A stretch of 64,000 nt of DNA from Deltaproteobacteria bacterium HGW-Deltaproteobacteria-12 (GCA_002840565.1 PHBK01000012.1:124001-188000); one strand, 5' to 3'; shown: positions 17,416 to 26,463, numbered from the stretch's first letter. Notes: a model not told the origin generated them from the sequence alone. Made by a program: numbers and translations.

Positions 17416-17949
17416 GATTAAAACCCTAATGTGAACTATTAATCAGAAAAGGTTCGCTGGCTGGTAAACGTTTATGACAATTAGCTCTTATTAAGAAAGT
17501 AATTCCTGAGATAGGAAAAGTCAATGAAATAAATGTAAGCAAAAACGCAGCCTTTTTGAGTAAATGAAGAAGAAATACGGCAAATTTATCATGACATTCA
17601 GATTGATATGTTTTATCCTTATGATATGACAATGCCGGTTTAGATCCACTGGGATCATACATCCGACCGGTATCCGGCGATCCCATCCATGGTCCCCCGG
17701 TAGTTGAACTCACCGGGATGTTTGAAGTATTCGGTTGGCTGGGTCATGATGCGCCCCTGAAGAACGAACTGATGGACCCGCTGGTTTAGCAAGAGATAAA
17801 GAAAAACAGGTGAATAAAGGTTGCGCCGACGACAGGGGAATTGCTTGTCTAATATTCCGCCGTTCAAAAGTAATGACTTTTTCATATTCATATGGATTTT
17901 GATGCAGAGGATGATCAAACTTGATTTCGTTTAGTTGGGAGCTGGGTGG
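17416..17949. other. 534-bp intergenic region
   Basis: No convincing gene. On the minus strand, 17655-17780 reads as a short protein-like stretch (MTQPTEYFKHPGEFNYRGTM...) inside an 87-codon ORF, which may be the remnant of a lost gene. I could not name it and saw no terminal repeats or terminator. Promoters for the divergent flanking genes should lie here. Confidence 0.3.
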
Positions 17950-18639
17950 ATGAAAACTCGATTGGTTGTGCAGGTTAGCGCGTTAGGTTTCCTGGTTGCA
18001 GTGCTTATGTTTATCTGTCTCGGAGGAATTTGGTGGTCGTTTGATTTTGTTGATCCGATCGAGTCGCTGCTGGAAGGGCAGGTGGCTCCCGGAACCGATC
18101 TCTTTAAGCGATACTTAAACATTCTTCCGGTATATTATGCCTTGGACAACATACTCGTTCTGGGATGGATCACCGGATGGGTTGGTATCATGCTGCTGAT
18201 TCGCAAGCAGAATCATTTTTACGGGAACGTTGTTTCGGTTTTAGGTATTGTCGGTCCCATTCTGGATTTCATGGAGAACGAAATCGCGCGGGCTTTGGTC
18301 AACATTTGCTCGCAGTCCGGTCCGGCGCCGGTAGATTGGCTTGTCGGCTGGCACGTCATTCGGGAATTCAGCTTTCTCATTCCTTACACGGCGGCGACTT
18401 TAGTGGGCGTGGCGCTGTGGAGTTCAAGGACATTGGATCGCCTGACGACGTACATCGGAACCATCGGGGTGGTGATTGCCATCATGGGCGAATTCTTTTT
18501 CCCGGTGGTCTCCATGGTGTGGTGGCCGGTCTGGTTTGCCAATCTCGGCATATTATTGTGGCGGCGGAGAAATGATTTTCCCCTGGAAGAGACGGCGGAG
18601 GAAGTAACTAAACCAAGTTATCATAATACAGCGATATAA
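17950..18639 (+). CDS. Polytopic membrane protein of unknown function
   Basis: 229 residues from ATG 17950; the track start at TTG 17935 is five codons upstream with no advantage. About six hydrophobic segments are visible, including VVQVSALGFLVAVLMFICLGGIWW, NILVLGWITGWVGIMLLI, IGTIGVVIAIMGEFFFPVVSM and WWPVWFANLGILLW. The soluble tail is short and acidic. No enzyme motif is recognisable. It stands alone on its strand and faces the convergent small exported protein gene. Confidence 0.7.
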   Translation: MKTRLVVQVSALGFLVAVLMFICLGGIWWSFDFVDPIESLLEGQVAPGTDLFKRYLNILPVYYALDNILVLGWITGWVGIMLLIRKQNHFYGNVVSVLGIVGPILDFMENEIARALVNICSQSGPAPVDWLVGWHVIREFSFLIPYTAATLVGVALWSSRTLDRLTTYIGTIGVVIAIMGEFFFPVVSMVWWPVWFANLGILLWRRRNDFPLEETAEEVTKPSYHNTAI

Positions 18640-18694
18640 CAGGAGATATTGTTAAAAGATTTATGTGCCGCCTGATTAAAGGCATATATTATTT

Positions 18695-19033
18695 CTATTT
18701 ATCCCCTTTAAAAATTCTCCTGATGCTTCGGCCCAGGTCTTTGAAAATATCGCCGGTCTTTTTTCCGGTATCCTTAAACCAATCGCGGATGGAATGGCCG
18801 GTTTTCTTTGCTTCCCGGCCGGCTTCTTTTGTTTCTTTTTTAAATTTTTCGACTTCTTCCTTACTGGTTTCCCTGATATTCCTGCTCAGCTCCTTAAAGT
18901 CCTGAGTTACCTTTTGAGAAACTTCCTGGAGGCTCTGTCCGACCGTTTTAGTTCCTTCCCGGGAATCTTTATCGGCCCAACCCGGCAAAGCAAGCCAAAA
19001 AAAAATCATTATGGCAACCACGACAATGCGCAT
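18695..19033 (-). CDS. Small exported amphipathic-helix protein
   Basis: 112 residues from the internal ATG at 19033, chosen because AAAGGAG lies 7 bases upstream and because it exposes a clean signal peptide (MRIVVVAIMIFFWLALPGWA). The track's start adds 15 residues before the signal. The mature part is almost entirely charged, with short helical repeats (QDFKELSRNIRETSKEEVEKFKKETKEAG) and a basic end (RRIFKGDK). This resembles LEA/apolipoprotein-like periplasmic proteins. A stress, envelope or DNA-binding role is possible but unproven. Confidence 0.75.
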   Translation of the reverse strand: MRIVVVAIMIFFWLALPGWADKDSREGTKTVGQSLQEVSQKVTQDFKELSRNIRETSKEEVEKFKKETKEAGREAKKTGHSIRDWFKDTGKKTGDIFKDLGRSIRRIFKGDK

Positions 19034-19314
19034 TGCAGTCTCCTTTTTTCGACGTCCGTAATATACCATAAAATCCAATTGAGCTGAAATATTCTCGTCC
19101 CGATCATTTCTTCAACGCCAGCTTCCCTAATTGCTGATGGAAAGAGATGTCATTAATATAGCAAAATAATTCGGAGAATATGTCTTTTCCTGGAGCAGAA
19201 AAGGAAAATTATTGACAGATTGAGCAAACAAGTGCGATTGTACCGGTCATATCCATTGATAATAATTGGAACAGCATCATTGAATCAATGAGGTGATATG
19301 TGGGAAAAAAGATA

Positions 19315-19346
19315 AAAACCCTGTTTCTTAAAAGAGACGGGGTTTT
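19315..19346 (+). terminator. Terminator-like hairpin just upstream of the J-like gene
   Basis: AAAACCCTGTTTCT and AGAGACGGGGTTTT can pair around TAAA with two mismatches, ending in a short T run. It lies only 18 bp before the ATG at 19365 and after a tiny ORF, MWEKR, with a GAGGTGAT ribosome site, so it could act as an attenuator. No upstream same-strand gene needs a terminator here. Confidence 0.4.
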
Positions 19347-19364
19347 GTATCTTCGGGAATTACT

Positions 19365-21092
19365 ATGAATAAAGAAATGGCGAAATACTATGATGTGCTG
19401 GGGATAACCGCGGAGGCATCCGACCAGGAAGTTTATGACGCCTGCGGCTTCAACCATAAATTCTATATAGATCATCCCAATCTGGCCACGGTAAAAATAA
19501 AATATGTAATGGAAGCCTATAACAGGATTATGGAATATAGGCACCCCCAGGAGCCGGTTCCCGCTGCGAATCCGAATGTCAATTCCGCCATTGAGCCTAA
19601 GCAGGAAAAAGGTGAAGAAACACCGGATGAGGAAACAAAAAAATGCCCATTTTGCGCAGAAACAATAAAACTAGCCGCAATAAGATGCCGCTACTGCCTT
19701 ACCAATTTAAATCCTGATGAATTTGTGAAGGTGGAAGAGTTAAAGCAAAACTTAGCCGAAGAAAAGAGCACGAAATCAAAAAAGCAAGCTGAAGCAATTC
19801 CCCGGGAAGTTCCCAAGATAACGGAGGAAGCATCACCGGCACCGGCGCCAGAACAAAAAATAATTCCCATAGCTTCTGCAAAAAATCCGGGGGAAAGAAG
19901 CGGGCGTCTGTATGAGGCTTATCTGGGAGCCAGGAACCGCATCTATTATATTGTGAAGTTTGAAGAATATGACCGGCAGCCCGCAAAGCTGAAGTTGAGC
20001 TGGAACTGGGCGGCTTTCTTTGGCAACGGAGCCTGGGCGCTCTATAGAAAAATGTACGGCTGGTTTTTTGTTTGTGCGGGAATTGCCTTGCTCGCAGTGA
20101 TCTTGAAAAACAATGGTTTATCTGTCCTCAGCCTCGTTGTATTGCTGCTTCCCTGGTTAGCTTTTTCTGCTTTTGCCAACATTCTTTATTACCGCAATGT
20201 GAAGGAAAAAATCGCCGCCGCTCAGCTTGCGATCACGGATAAATCGAAGCTTCCGGAGTTTCTGCGGTATGAAGGGGGCGTGCACACATGGGTAACCTGG
20301 ATTGGCAGTTCCTTGGCAGTTGCCGGCATTCTTTCGGCAATAATGTTTACAATAATTTCGAACTATAATACGAAGGCGGAAAAGAGAACATGGACTGAAC
20401 CCCCGAGAATTGAGGTGCCGGCGCCACCGGCAGTATTGGCAGTCCCGGAAACAGCAACGATACCTTCTGCCGCCGCCAATAAGCAGGAACGATTAGACAA
20501 GATCAGGAAAGCGCACCCCGATTATGACAAATATCGGGATGACGGGTCGTTTGCGGCATGGATGAAAAAGCAGCCGGGTCATTTAAGCAATTTCCTGCAG
20601 AAGACTTATAAAGATGGCGATGCTGATTCCGTTATCGCCATTTTAATTCTGTTTAAAAATGACAAGAACAGACTTGTTGGTGCAAAACCTCTACCGGCGC
20701 CTTCTCGAGTGGGAAAGGATTCAGGTCAGACTGCAGCGTATCGGCCCACAAATAAAATCAAAACCTCACCTCCCAAGCAGGAAAGGGAAAACAAGTCACC
20801 GCAAGAGCTCAATACGCCTCCCATTGAGGATTTGGCAAAAATCTCCAGGGAAAGTGCAGAGGTCGCAAAGAGCCCACCCCCAACACCTCCAATTCCGAAA
20901 GAGAAAGTAAAAACGACACTGGACATAGATAAGCGTTTTAAAGGAATAAAGGGCATCGCCCTGAATAACGGGAAGGTCATAGAAGGGCAGGTAATCAGTA
21001 TGGGTGCGGAGCTGTTAAAAATTCGCACTAAGGAGGGGAAAGTTTTATCATATTCTTTCGAGCATGAAGTTCAGCGATTTCTAAAAGAATAA
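19365..21092 (+). CDS. J-like, zinc-ribbon and DUF2628 membrane protein
   Basis: 575 residues in four parts. Residues 5-60 resemble a DnaJ domain (YYDVLGITAEASDQEVYDAC), but the HPD tripeptide is replaced by HPN in an odd position, so Hsp70 stimulation is unlikely. A zinc ribbon follows (CPFCAETIKLAAIRCRYC). Residues about 185-330 are a DUF2628-type region with three membrane helices (SWNWAAFFGNGAWALYRKMYGWFF, LSLVVLLLPWLAFSAFA, WIGSSLAVAGILSAIMFT). The C-terminus is a proline-rich linker ending in an SH3-like segment (GKVIEGQVISMGAELLKIRT). It is probably an envelope regulator or scaffold, function unknown. ATG 19377 is a possible alternative start. Confidence 0.8.
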   Translation: MNKEMAKYYDVLGITAEASDQEVYDACGFNHKFYIDHPNLATVKIKYVMEAYNRIMEYRHPQEPVPAANPNVNSAIEPKQEKGEETPDEETKKCPFCAETIKLAAIRCRYCLTNLNPDEFVKVEELKQNLAEEKSTKSKKQAEAIPREVPKITEEASPAPAPEQKIIPIASAKNPGERSGRLYEAYLGARNRIYYIVKFEEYDRQPAKLKLSWNWAAFFGNGAWALYRKMYGWFFVCAGIALLAVILKNNGLSVLSLVVLLLPWLAFSAFANILYYRNVKEKIAAAQLAITDKSKLPEFLRYEGGVHTWVTWIGSSLAVAGILSAIMFTIISNYNTKAEKRTWTEPPRIEVPAPPAVLAVPETATIPSAAANKQERLDKIRKAHPDYDKYRDDGSFAAWMKKQPGHLSNFLQKTYKDGDADSVIAILILFKNDKNRLVGAKPLPAPSRVGKDSGQTAAYRPTNKIKTSPPKQERENKSPQELNTPPIEDLAKISRESAEVAKSPPPTPPIPKEKVKTTLDIDKRFKGIKGIALNNGKVIEGQVISMGAELLKIRTKEGKVLSYSFEHEVQRFLKE

Positions 21093-21219
21093 CAAATGCG
21101 AATTTTCCGGCGTCGGCTTAATTCAAATTGTTCTCCCGCCATCCTTAGTGTATTTACCGGTTGGAGTGACAGTCGGGGAAGCATTTTCCACAGCGCCTTC
21201 ATGTTTCCCTTTATATTTC

Positions 21220-21249
21220 TTGACAGAGGAGACTGAATTACCCTATAAT
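21220..21249 (+). promoter_or_regulatory. Sigma-70 promoter for the PilZ gene
   Basis: TTGACA at 21220-21225 and TATAAT at 21244-21249 with an 18-bp spacer. Both hexamers are perfect. The promoter lies 71 bp upstream of the PilZ start codon. Confidence 0.65.
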
Positions 21250-21320
21250 TTCGCAAAAGAAATGCAGTAAATGACTGGAAACAAAGATTCGGGATTATAA
21301 AAAGCCAGGGGTGAATACTT

Positions 21321-21686
21321 ATGGTGGAGAAAAGGAGATCGAAACGTCTCAGGGATGTTAATGAGATCAACGTGACGGTTATTCCCGGGAAAAATATCAC
21401 GAAAGAAAAAACCTTCTCCAGCTACAGCAAGGATATCTCCGCCAGCGGCACCAAAATTCAGTCCAATATTTTTCTGCCCATCGATACACTCCTCAAAATG
21501 GAAATCAGCTTGATGCAGCTGCAGCAAATTATAACCGCCATGGGGAAAGTCAAGTGGATCGAAATCGTCGTTGAGCATGAATCATATGATGCCGGAGTGG
21601 AATTCGTCAACATAACCAGAGACTCAATCAAAAAACTGGCGGGTAACATTTCATTGAAAAGAAAGTATACGCCAAATATCGCTTAA
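21321..21686 (+). CDS. PilZ-domain protein (c-di-GMP binding)
   Basis: 121 residues, the size of a stand-alone PilZ domain. The arginine-rich N-terminus EKRRSKR supplies the R-x3-R part, and DISASGTKI supplies the D/N-x-S-x-x-G part, of the cyclic di-GMP binding site. The rest forms the expected six-stranded barrel (MEISLMQLQQIITAMGKVKWIE, YDAGVEFVNI). It probably relays c-di-GMP levels to motility or exopolysaccharide machinery. No cyclase or phosphodiesterase is nearby. A consensus sigma-70 promoter lies directly upstream. Confidence 0.85.
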   Translation: MVEKRRSKRLRDVNEINVTVIPGKNITKEKTFSSYSKDISASGTKIQSNIFLPIDTLLKMEISLMQLQQIITAMGKVKWIEIVVEHESYDAGVEFVNITRDSIKKLAGNISLKRKYTPNIA

Positions 21687-21788
21687 GCATTTCCTGCAAT
21701 ATCAATTCTCTCGGCAACGGCCTTTTCGGCTGCCTGCTTTCATTATCTCCTGAGCAATATCTTTTATCCGGGTTGTTGGGGTGAAGCG

Positions 21789-22286
21789 ATGAATTACAAT
21801 ATCCGTCCTTGTAAAAAAGAAGATAGCGAAGTTCTGGCGATGACCATCCGCAAATCATTTCAGAACGTAGCAGAACGTTTCGGTCTGACTGCAGAGAATG
21901 CTCCGCGCCACTCATCCAATTGCACGGTGGAATGGATTCAAAAGGATATGGCGCGGGGCGCTATTTATTTTATTATTGAAAATGAAGGGTCCGCGGCGGG
22001 TTGTGCTGCTCTGGAACAGGCAAGCTCAGAGGTATGCTATCTGGAGCGCCTCGCTGTTCTTCCTGAATATCGGCAGCGCGGTTTTGGGAAAGCACTTGTG
22101 ACACATTTATTATTGCAGGCCGAATTATTGGGCGTTCATTTTGTGAAAATAGCCATCATTGCCGGGCATACAGAATTAAAAACCTGGTACGAGAGAATCG
22201 GGTTCGTTGAGGAAGAGAGCAAAGAATTTTCGCATTTGCCTTTCCGGGTCACTTTTTTGTCCTGCAAGCTGGAGAATGTATGCTGA
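21789..22286 (+). CDS. GNAT-family N-acetyltransferase
   Basis: 165 residues with the GNAT acetyl-CoA loop in LAVLPEYRQRGFGKALV (Q/R-x-x-G-x-G/A) and the usual downstream helix/strand pattern ending TWYERIGFVEE. The N-terminus (MNYNIRPCKKEDSEVLAMTI) is the typical first strand and helix. The acceptor substrate is unknown. It stands alone, 103 bp after the PilZ gene, with a GGGGTGAAGCG ribosome region. Confidence 0.85.
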   Translation: MNYNIRPCKKEDSEVLAMTIRKSFQNVAERFGLTAENAPRHSSNCTVEWIQKDMARGAIYFIIENEGSAAGCAALEQASSEVCYLERLAVLPEYRQRGFGKALVTHLLLQAELLGVHFVKIAIIAGHTELKTWYERIGFVEEESKEFSHLPFRVTFLSCKLENVC

Positions 22287-22538
22287 GATGCACTTTACCG
22301 AAATAGTTCCTCAGCTTTTTGGAATTTTAATAGATATGCGTTCTTTTCAGTGGTATAATCCACAATACGAAATAGTCAATCAGCCGTCATAAGCTAATTT
22401 GTCTCAGATACTCCGGCGGACGCTTAGAATGCGGCACAATATAATTTGACAGATAAATTGATATTACCATTGCCGGACGAAAATCCGGCGTCTAACGTTA
22501 ATAAGATTTCAACCAGTTAAAAAGAGAGGAGAAAGATT

Positions 22539-22745
22539 ATGAGCGTTTATAAAGTTATCGAGCTTATCGGTTCCAGCGAAAAATCATGGGAAGACGCAGC
22601 AAGAAAAGCTGTGGAAAATGCCGCGAAAGGTCTGAAGGAAATCCGGGTTGCGGAGGTCAAGGAACTGGATCTCCGTATTGAAGACGGCAAAGTGGCTGAA
22701 TACCGTGCCAAAATGAGTGTATCGTTCAAGTATATACCTACGTAG
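22539..22745 (+). CDS. Dodecin-family protein without the flavin-stacking Trp
   Basis: 68 residues, the standard dodecin length: beta-alpha-beta-beta with VYKVIELIGSSEKSWEDAARKAVENAAK and a final MSVSFKYIPT strand. Dodecins form hollow dodecamers. Flavin-binding members have a Trp about four residues before the second strand (LDWFEV in Thermus); here the aligned segment is IRVAEVKEL with no Trp. This matches the calcium-dodecin type better than flavin storage. The RBS is GAGAGGAGAAAG. Confidence 0.85.
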   Translation: MSVYKVIELIGSSEKSWEDAARKAVENAAKGLKEIRVAEVKELDLRIEDGKVAEYRAKMSVSFKYIPT

Positions 22746-22813
22746 TATTTTCAGTGAGCAAGTGCTGATGCCGCATCCCATGCGGAAAAGAAGATGAGAA
22801 TTAACCCTTTTGC

Positions 22814-22837
22814 GGCGGCGGAAATATTTCCGCCGCC
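22814..22837. terminator. GC-rich perfect hairpin after the dodecin gene
   Basis: GGCGGCGGAAATATTTCCGCCGCC is a 24-bp perfect palindrome 69 bp after the dodecin stop. It lacks a T run on the plus strand, so it may be a weak or Rho-assisted terminator or an mRNA-stabilising hairpin. Confidence 0.45.
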
Positions 22838-22864
22838 GGCCTTAAGAGAGAACCTATTTTATTA

Positions 22865-22893
22865 TTGACACTTGCAATTGCTTGACTTATTAT
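22865..22893 (+). promoter_or_regulatory. Sigma-70 promoter for the triple-PAS gene
   Basis: TTGACA at 22865-22870, a 17-bp spacer and TATTAT at 22888-22893. It lies 141 bp upstream of the PAS gene start. Confidence 0.5.
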
Positions 22894-23033
22894 AAATTTA
22901 TAAAAAAATATCCTGCCAAAAAATTTGATTCACAAAACGTTCCAACAGAATAGGGCAAGTCAGAGTATAAAACATCCGGATTGAAACCGGAGGCGTAAAT
23001 GATCAAACGGGCTTTTCACGAAAGGAGTTCTTT

Positions 23034-24428
23034 ATGAAAAGAAAAACGGTTGAAAAAAATGACGCCGTCAAAAGCGTCAAAGCCTCAAAGGGAAAACGCG
23101 GTATCTCGGGCACATCCAAGGAATCAACTCACCTTTTGCACAGCATCGTTCAAGGCTTTTCCATTCCCGCCTTCGTTATCGGAAAAGACCATAAGGTAAT
23201 CTACTGGAACCGCGCCCTGGAGCGGCTGACCGGTATACCGATGAGCGAGGTAGTTGGCACAAACCAGCATTGGCGCAGCTTTTATGCCGAGGCCAGGCCT
23301 TGTATGGCGGACCTCCTTATCGACGGGGTGGAGAACCGTATCCCTAAATGGTATGCCGGGAAATACCGCAAATCCGATCTTCTGGATGAGGCTTATGAAG
23401 CAACCGACTTCTTTCCGGCTCTCGGGGAAAAAGGGCGCTGGCTTCATTTTACCGCTGCATTGATCCGGGGAGCAGACGGTAAAATTATCGGCGCCATTGA
23501 AACCCTGGAGGACATTACGGAACGCAAAACAGCAGAACTGACGCAGCGTGAGAGCGATCAGCAGGTTTTCAGCATCATCGAAGGTTCACCCATTCCGACC
23601 TTTGTCATCGGTCTTGACCACAACGTGCTTTACTGGAACCGCGCTTTGGAAAAATTAAGCAAAATTTCTGCTAAAGATATGATCGGTACGAATAAGCACT
23701 GGCGGGCTTTTTATGCCAAGGAAAGACCCTGCCTGTCCGATCTGGTTGTTGATCAGACCTTGGAGACTATTCCGGAATGGTACGGGAGTATTGCCAAGTC
23801 CAAGCTTCTGGAAGACACCTACGAAGCAGAAGGGTTTTTCCCCGACCTGGGACACAGCGGCCGCTGGTTGCGGTTCAACGTTTCGCCTCTCCGCAGCTCC
23901 CGCGGCGCCCTTGTCGGCTGTATAGAGACCCTGGAAGACATAACGGAGCGAAAAAAGGCAGACCAGCTAATAATCGACAGCGAAAGGATTCTGCACAGCA
24001 TCATGGAGGGATTCTCCATTGCCACCTTCGTCATCGACAAAAACCATAAAATACTTTACTGGAACCGGGCATTGGAAAAGCTGACAAAAGTGAAGGCCGC
24101 CGATGTCGTCGGGACTAATCAACAATGGCGCGCATTCTATGCAAAAGAAAGACCTTGCATGGCTGACCTGCTCGTCGACAGTGCCATGGAGAGGGTTGCC
24201 AAGTGGTATTCCGGAAAATATCAAAAATCCGATCTTATCGAACACGCTTACGAGGCGACTGATTTCTTTCCCGATCTGGGAGACAGCGGACGCTGGCTGA
24301 GATTTACAGCCGCCCTTATCAGGGATTCTCATGGAGATCTGGTCGGGGCCCTGGAAACGCTGGAAGATATAACGGAGCAAAGGCTGGCGGAGGATACCCT
24401 GAAACGAAAGAGCAAGAGCCCGACTTAG
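23034..24428 (+). CDS. Triple tandem PAS protein without output domain
   Basis: 464 residues: a basic 30-residue lead and then three near-identical PAS/PAC modules of about 125 residues (starting about 35, 180 and 315). Each contains YWNRALE.L, GTN..WR.FYA..RPC, WY, a KS.L segment, YEA..FFP.LG..GRWL and ETLEDITE. The repeats are similar at the DNA level too, indicating recent duplication. There is no transmembrane segment, kinase, GGDEF or HTH; the protein ends 15 residues after the last PAS. The conserved Cys in RPC could hold a ligand or metal. It probably signals through a partner, and the RsbRD-like gene 71 bp downstream is a candidate. The RBS is AAAGGAG. Confidence 0.85.
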   Translation: MKRKTVEKNDAVKSVKASKGKRGISGTSKESTHLLHSIVQGFSIPAFVIGKDHKVIYWNRALERLTGIPMSEVVGTNQHWRSFYAEARPCMADLLIDGVENRIPKWYAGKYRKSDLLDEAYEATDFFPALGEKGRWLHFTAALIRGADGKIIGAIETLEDITERKTAELTQRESDQQVFSIIEGSPIPTFVIGLDHNVLYWNRALEKLSKISAKDMIGTNKHWRAFYAKERPCLSDLVVDQTLETIPEWYGSIAKSKLLEDTYEAEGFFPDLGHSGRWLRFNVSPLRSSRGALVGCIETLEDITERKKADQLIIDSERILHSIMEGFSIATFVIDKNHKILYWNRALEKLTKVKAADVVGTNQQWRAFYAKERPCMADLLVDSAMERVAKWYSGKYQKSDLIEHAYEATDFFPDLGDSGRWLRFTAALIRDSHGDLVGALETLEDITEQRLAEDTLKRKSKSPT

Positions 24429-24499
24429 CAAAACACGGTGATTATGTGCGGCGCCGTTAACAAGTCCCCCATTATGTTTGAAAGGAAGGAGGTCAAACC

Positions 24500-25030
24500 A
24501 TGACAGCAACACATACAGCAAAGCTGATTGAGACGATCGAATATAAGGCCCGGGAGATTGCCGAACAATGGTACAAGAACGTTAAGATCAATCCAAAGAC
24601 ACCTATATTTCATAAAATGCACCAGGACGATGCGGTAGATCTGGCCCTGAAATTCTACACAAACTACCGAAAACTCTTCGATACCGATAACCCGTTCGAA
24701 GAGGCCCACGTCCTTTTCTCCAAATATGCCGCGGATTGCTATAAAAAGCAAATTCCACTCCCTGAGGCCATTTATTCGATCATTCTGATGAGACGCCATA
24801 TGTGGCTGTTCGTCGAGTATCAGGCGGTGTTTGAAACGGCAGTCGAGCAGCGGCATGCCCTGGAAAGCCAGAGCCGGATGATTCTGATGTTCGATTATGC
24901 CGAATACGTCGTAATTCTGACTTATGACGATTTGGTCAGGAATGAAGTTGAAGACAAATTTAAGGGGTTAAAAGTCAAAACCCCGTTTTTTGTTCTCTGG
25001 CCGGGCGGTGGGAAAGAAAAGGCAAAATAG
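24500..25030 (+). CDS. RsbRD N-terminal-like sensory protein
   Basis: 176 residues, all helical and soluble. It resembles the RsbRD N-terminal (globin-like) domain found in stressosome co-antagonists (AREIAEQWYKNVKINPKTP near the start, then QIPLPEAIYSIILMRRHMWLFVEY). There is no STAS domain after it, so it is a stand-alone sensor module. It follows the triple-PAS gene by 71 bp and is closed by a terminator, consistent with a two-gene signalling operon. Assignment to the RsbRD family is moderate. Confidence 0.55.
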   Translation: MTATHTAKLIETIEYKAREIAEQWYKNVKINPKTPIFHKMHQDDAVDLALKFYTNYRKLFDTDNPFEEAHVLFSKYAADCYKKQIPLPEAIYSIILMRRHMWLFVEYQAVFETAVEQRHALESQSRMILMFDYAEYVVILTYDDLVRNEVEDKFKGLKVKTPFFVLWPGGGKEKAK

Positions 25031-25060
25031 CCGGAGCGCCATCATAAATAATGTTTATTC

Positions 25061-25093
25061 GGAAAGGCAGAGTCTGTCAGACCCTGCCTTTTT
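25061..25093 (+). terminator. Rho-independent terminator after the RsbRD-like gene
   Basis: AAAGGCAG-GTCT pairs with AGAC-CTGCCTTT around a GTC loop, with a bulged A/C on each arm, followed by TTTTT. Confidence 0.75.
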
Positions 25094-25125
25094 GCATGAA
25101 AACCGAAGATTTTCCGAAGATTTTC

Positions 25126-25154
25126 TTGACATCGAAAACTGCGTTTCCTATACT
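25126..25154 (+). promoter_or_regulatory. Sigma-70 promoter for the PlsC-like gene
   Basis: TTGACA at 25126-25131, a 17-bp spacer and TATACT at 25149-25154. Just before it is a tandem CCGAAGATTTT repeat, which might be an operator. The leader to the start codon is about 100 nt. Confidence 0.7.
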
Positions 25155-25258
25155 TTTTGCTCATTAAAGGAGATCACGTTAAGAAAGTCCGAGAAGGGAA
25201 AAAGCAGTTTAATCAAACTGCCAAAGAACTCCTATTTTGAGAGAGGAAGGCTGAACAA

Positions 25259-26413
25259 ATGAAGCCCGGACGACGCGGCTTGTTTTACGAATTAATTTTA
25301 TTCGGCTTTTTCCTCGCCTCCAAGCTGATGCGTCATAAGGCTCATCTGATGGGGCGAGAGAACCTCTCTCAGATACCCACTCCGATCATGTTCACCGTCA
25401 CCCACGACAGTTATTTCGAAGTTCCGTCCCTGTCACAAATCTATTATGCGCTTAAGCCCAGGCCGGATTTTATGGTTATGGTCAAGAACGATTTTCTCAG
25501 CGGTCGTTATCTTTCCACTAATTATGGCAAAAATAACAAATTGCTCTGGAGTTTCCTGCTGATGATTGATAAAACGGGGCTTCCCCTGGCGATATTCCGC
25601 AAATTGAAGGTGGCGGCAATTGACCGTCCGTTTGTCGAAACTATCAGCAAGAAGAAAGAGGAATTGCGTAATGAAATATCTGATCAGTTCAGCCGTTTCA
25701 AGGAGGGCAGCATACAAGGAATCTCCACTCTGATCTTTCCGGAAGGGACCACGTGGGGGTATGGCGGCTTGAAGAAAATCCGCAGCGCCGTGTATCAGGT
25801 TCTCGAAAACACCTTCCAGAGTGCCGGCCGCAGCGTGTATATCCTGCCAATTAACGTCAAGGTCGACCGTCTGGTGAAAGGTGCCAAGGACGTCTTCATC
25901 CGCATCGGCCCGCCGGTCTTTTTCCGCAAACCCAAGGATGAATTCAACCGGACGCTATATGAACTGCTGCAGCAGTTGCACACGATCACTTTCAGCCAGG
26001 TGGCCGCTTACTATCTGAAACGCCTGGCAGAAATAAAGCGGGAAACCGCCCGGACGGTTATTTTTCAAAAAGAGATTTTTTTAAAGGATCTCGAGGCAAT
26101 ATTAGTGGAGATGAACCGCTTGGCCGGAGACCGGATTCTGCCCGGATTCGACCCCGGTCTGCTTGACCGGCAGTATCTTTCCGACAAGGTGGAACGCTTT
26201 TTAAAGTATTGCCTGAAAAAGCATTACCTGCAGAAAAAGAACTTAAGCGAACGAAAAGAAGATTTATTACTCGATATTGAAAGAACCTTGTCCAGTTATC
26301 CCATCAAGGAGTTTCGGAAGGCTAATCCCGTGGCATTCTGCGCAAACGAGCTGACATCAGTCGGCGAAAAAACCGTTCGCCCAGTATTCGACGCTTGTCT
26401 GCGTTTCCGGTAG
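25259..26413 (+). CDS. PlsC-like lysophospholipid acyltransferase
   Basis: 384 residues. The acyltransferase block I is VTHDSYFE, giving H-x4-E rather than H-x4-D at residues 49-54. Block III LIFPEGTTWGYGG matches the FPEGT motif, and VYILPINVKV fits block IV. A hydrophobic N-terminal helix (YELILFGFFLASKLM) would anchor it in the inner membrane. The C-terminal 150 residues are helical and not part of the usual domain. It probably acylates glycerophospholipid or another lipid. Its own promoter and the upstream terminator make it a separate unit. Confidence 0.8.
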   Translation: MKPGRRGLFYELILFGFFLASKLMRHKAHLMGRENLSQIPTPIMFTVTHDSYFEVPSLSQIYYALKPRPDFMVMVKNDFLSGRYLSTNYGKNNKLLWSFLLMIDKTGLPLAIFRKLKVAAIDRPFVETISKKKEELRNEISDQFSRFKEGSIQGISTLIFPEGTTWGYGGLKKIRSAVYQVLENTFQSAGRSVYILPINVKVDRLVKGAKDVFIRIGPPVFFRKPKDEFNRTLYELLQQLHTITFSQVAAYYLKRLAEIKRETARTVIFQKEIFLKDLEAILVEMNRLAGDRILPGFDPGLLDRQYLSDKVERFLKYCLKKHYLQKKNLSERKEDLLLDIERTLSSYPIKEFRKANPVAFCANELTSVGEKTVRPVFDACLRFR

Positions 26414-26463
26414 GATGATTATTGATCTTAATCGTCCGGATTCATCGGTTATGGAGTAAGAAG

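Noticed and set aside
17655-17918. 87-codon minus-strand ORF in the 17.4-17.9 kb gap
   Set aside because: No ribosome site, mixed composition and no recognisable family. Kept only as a possible remnant in the gap entry.
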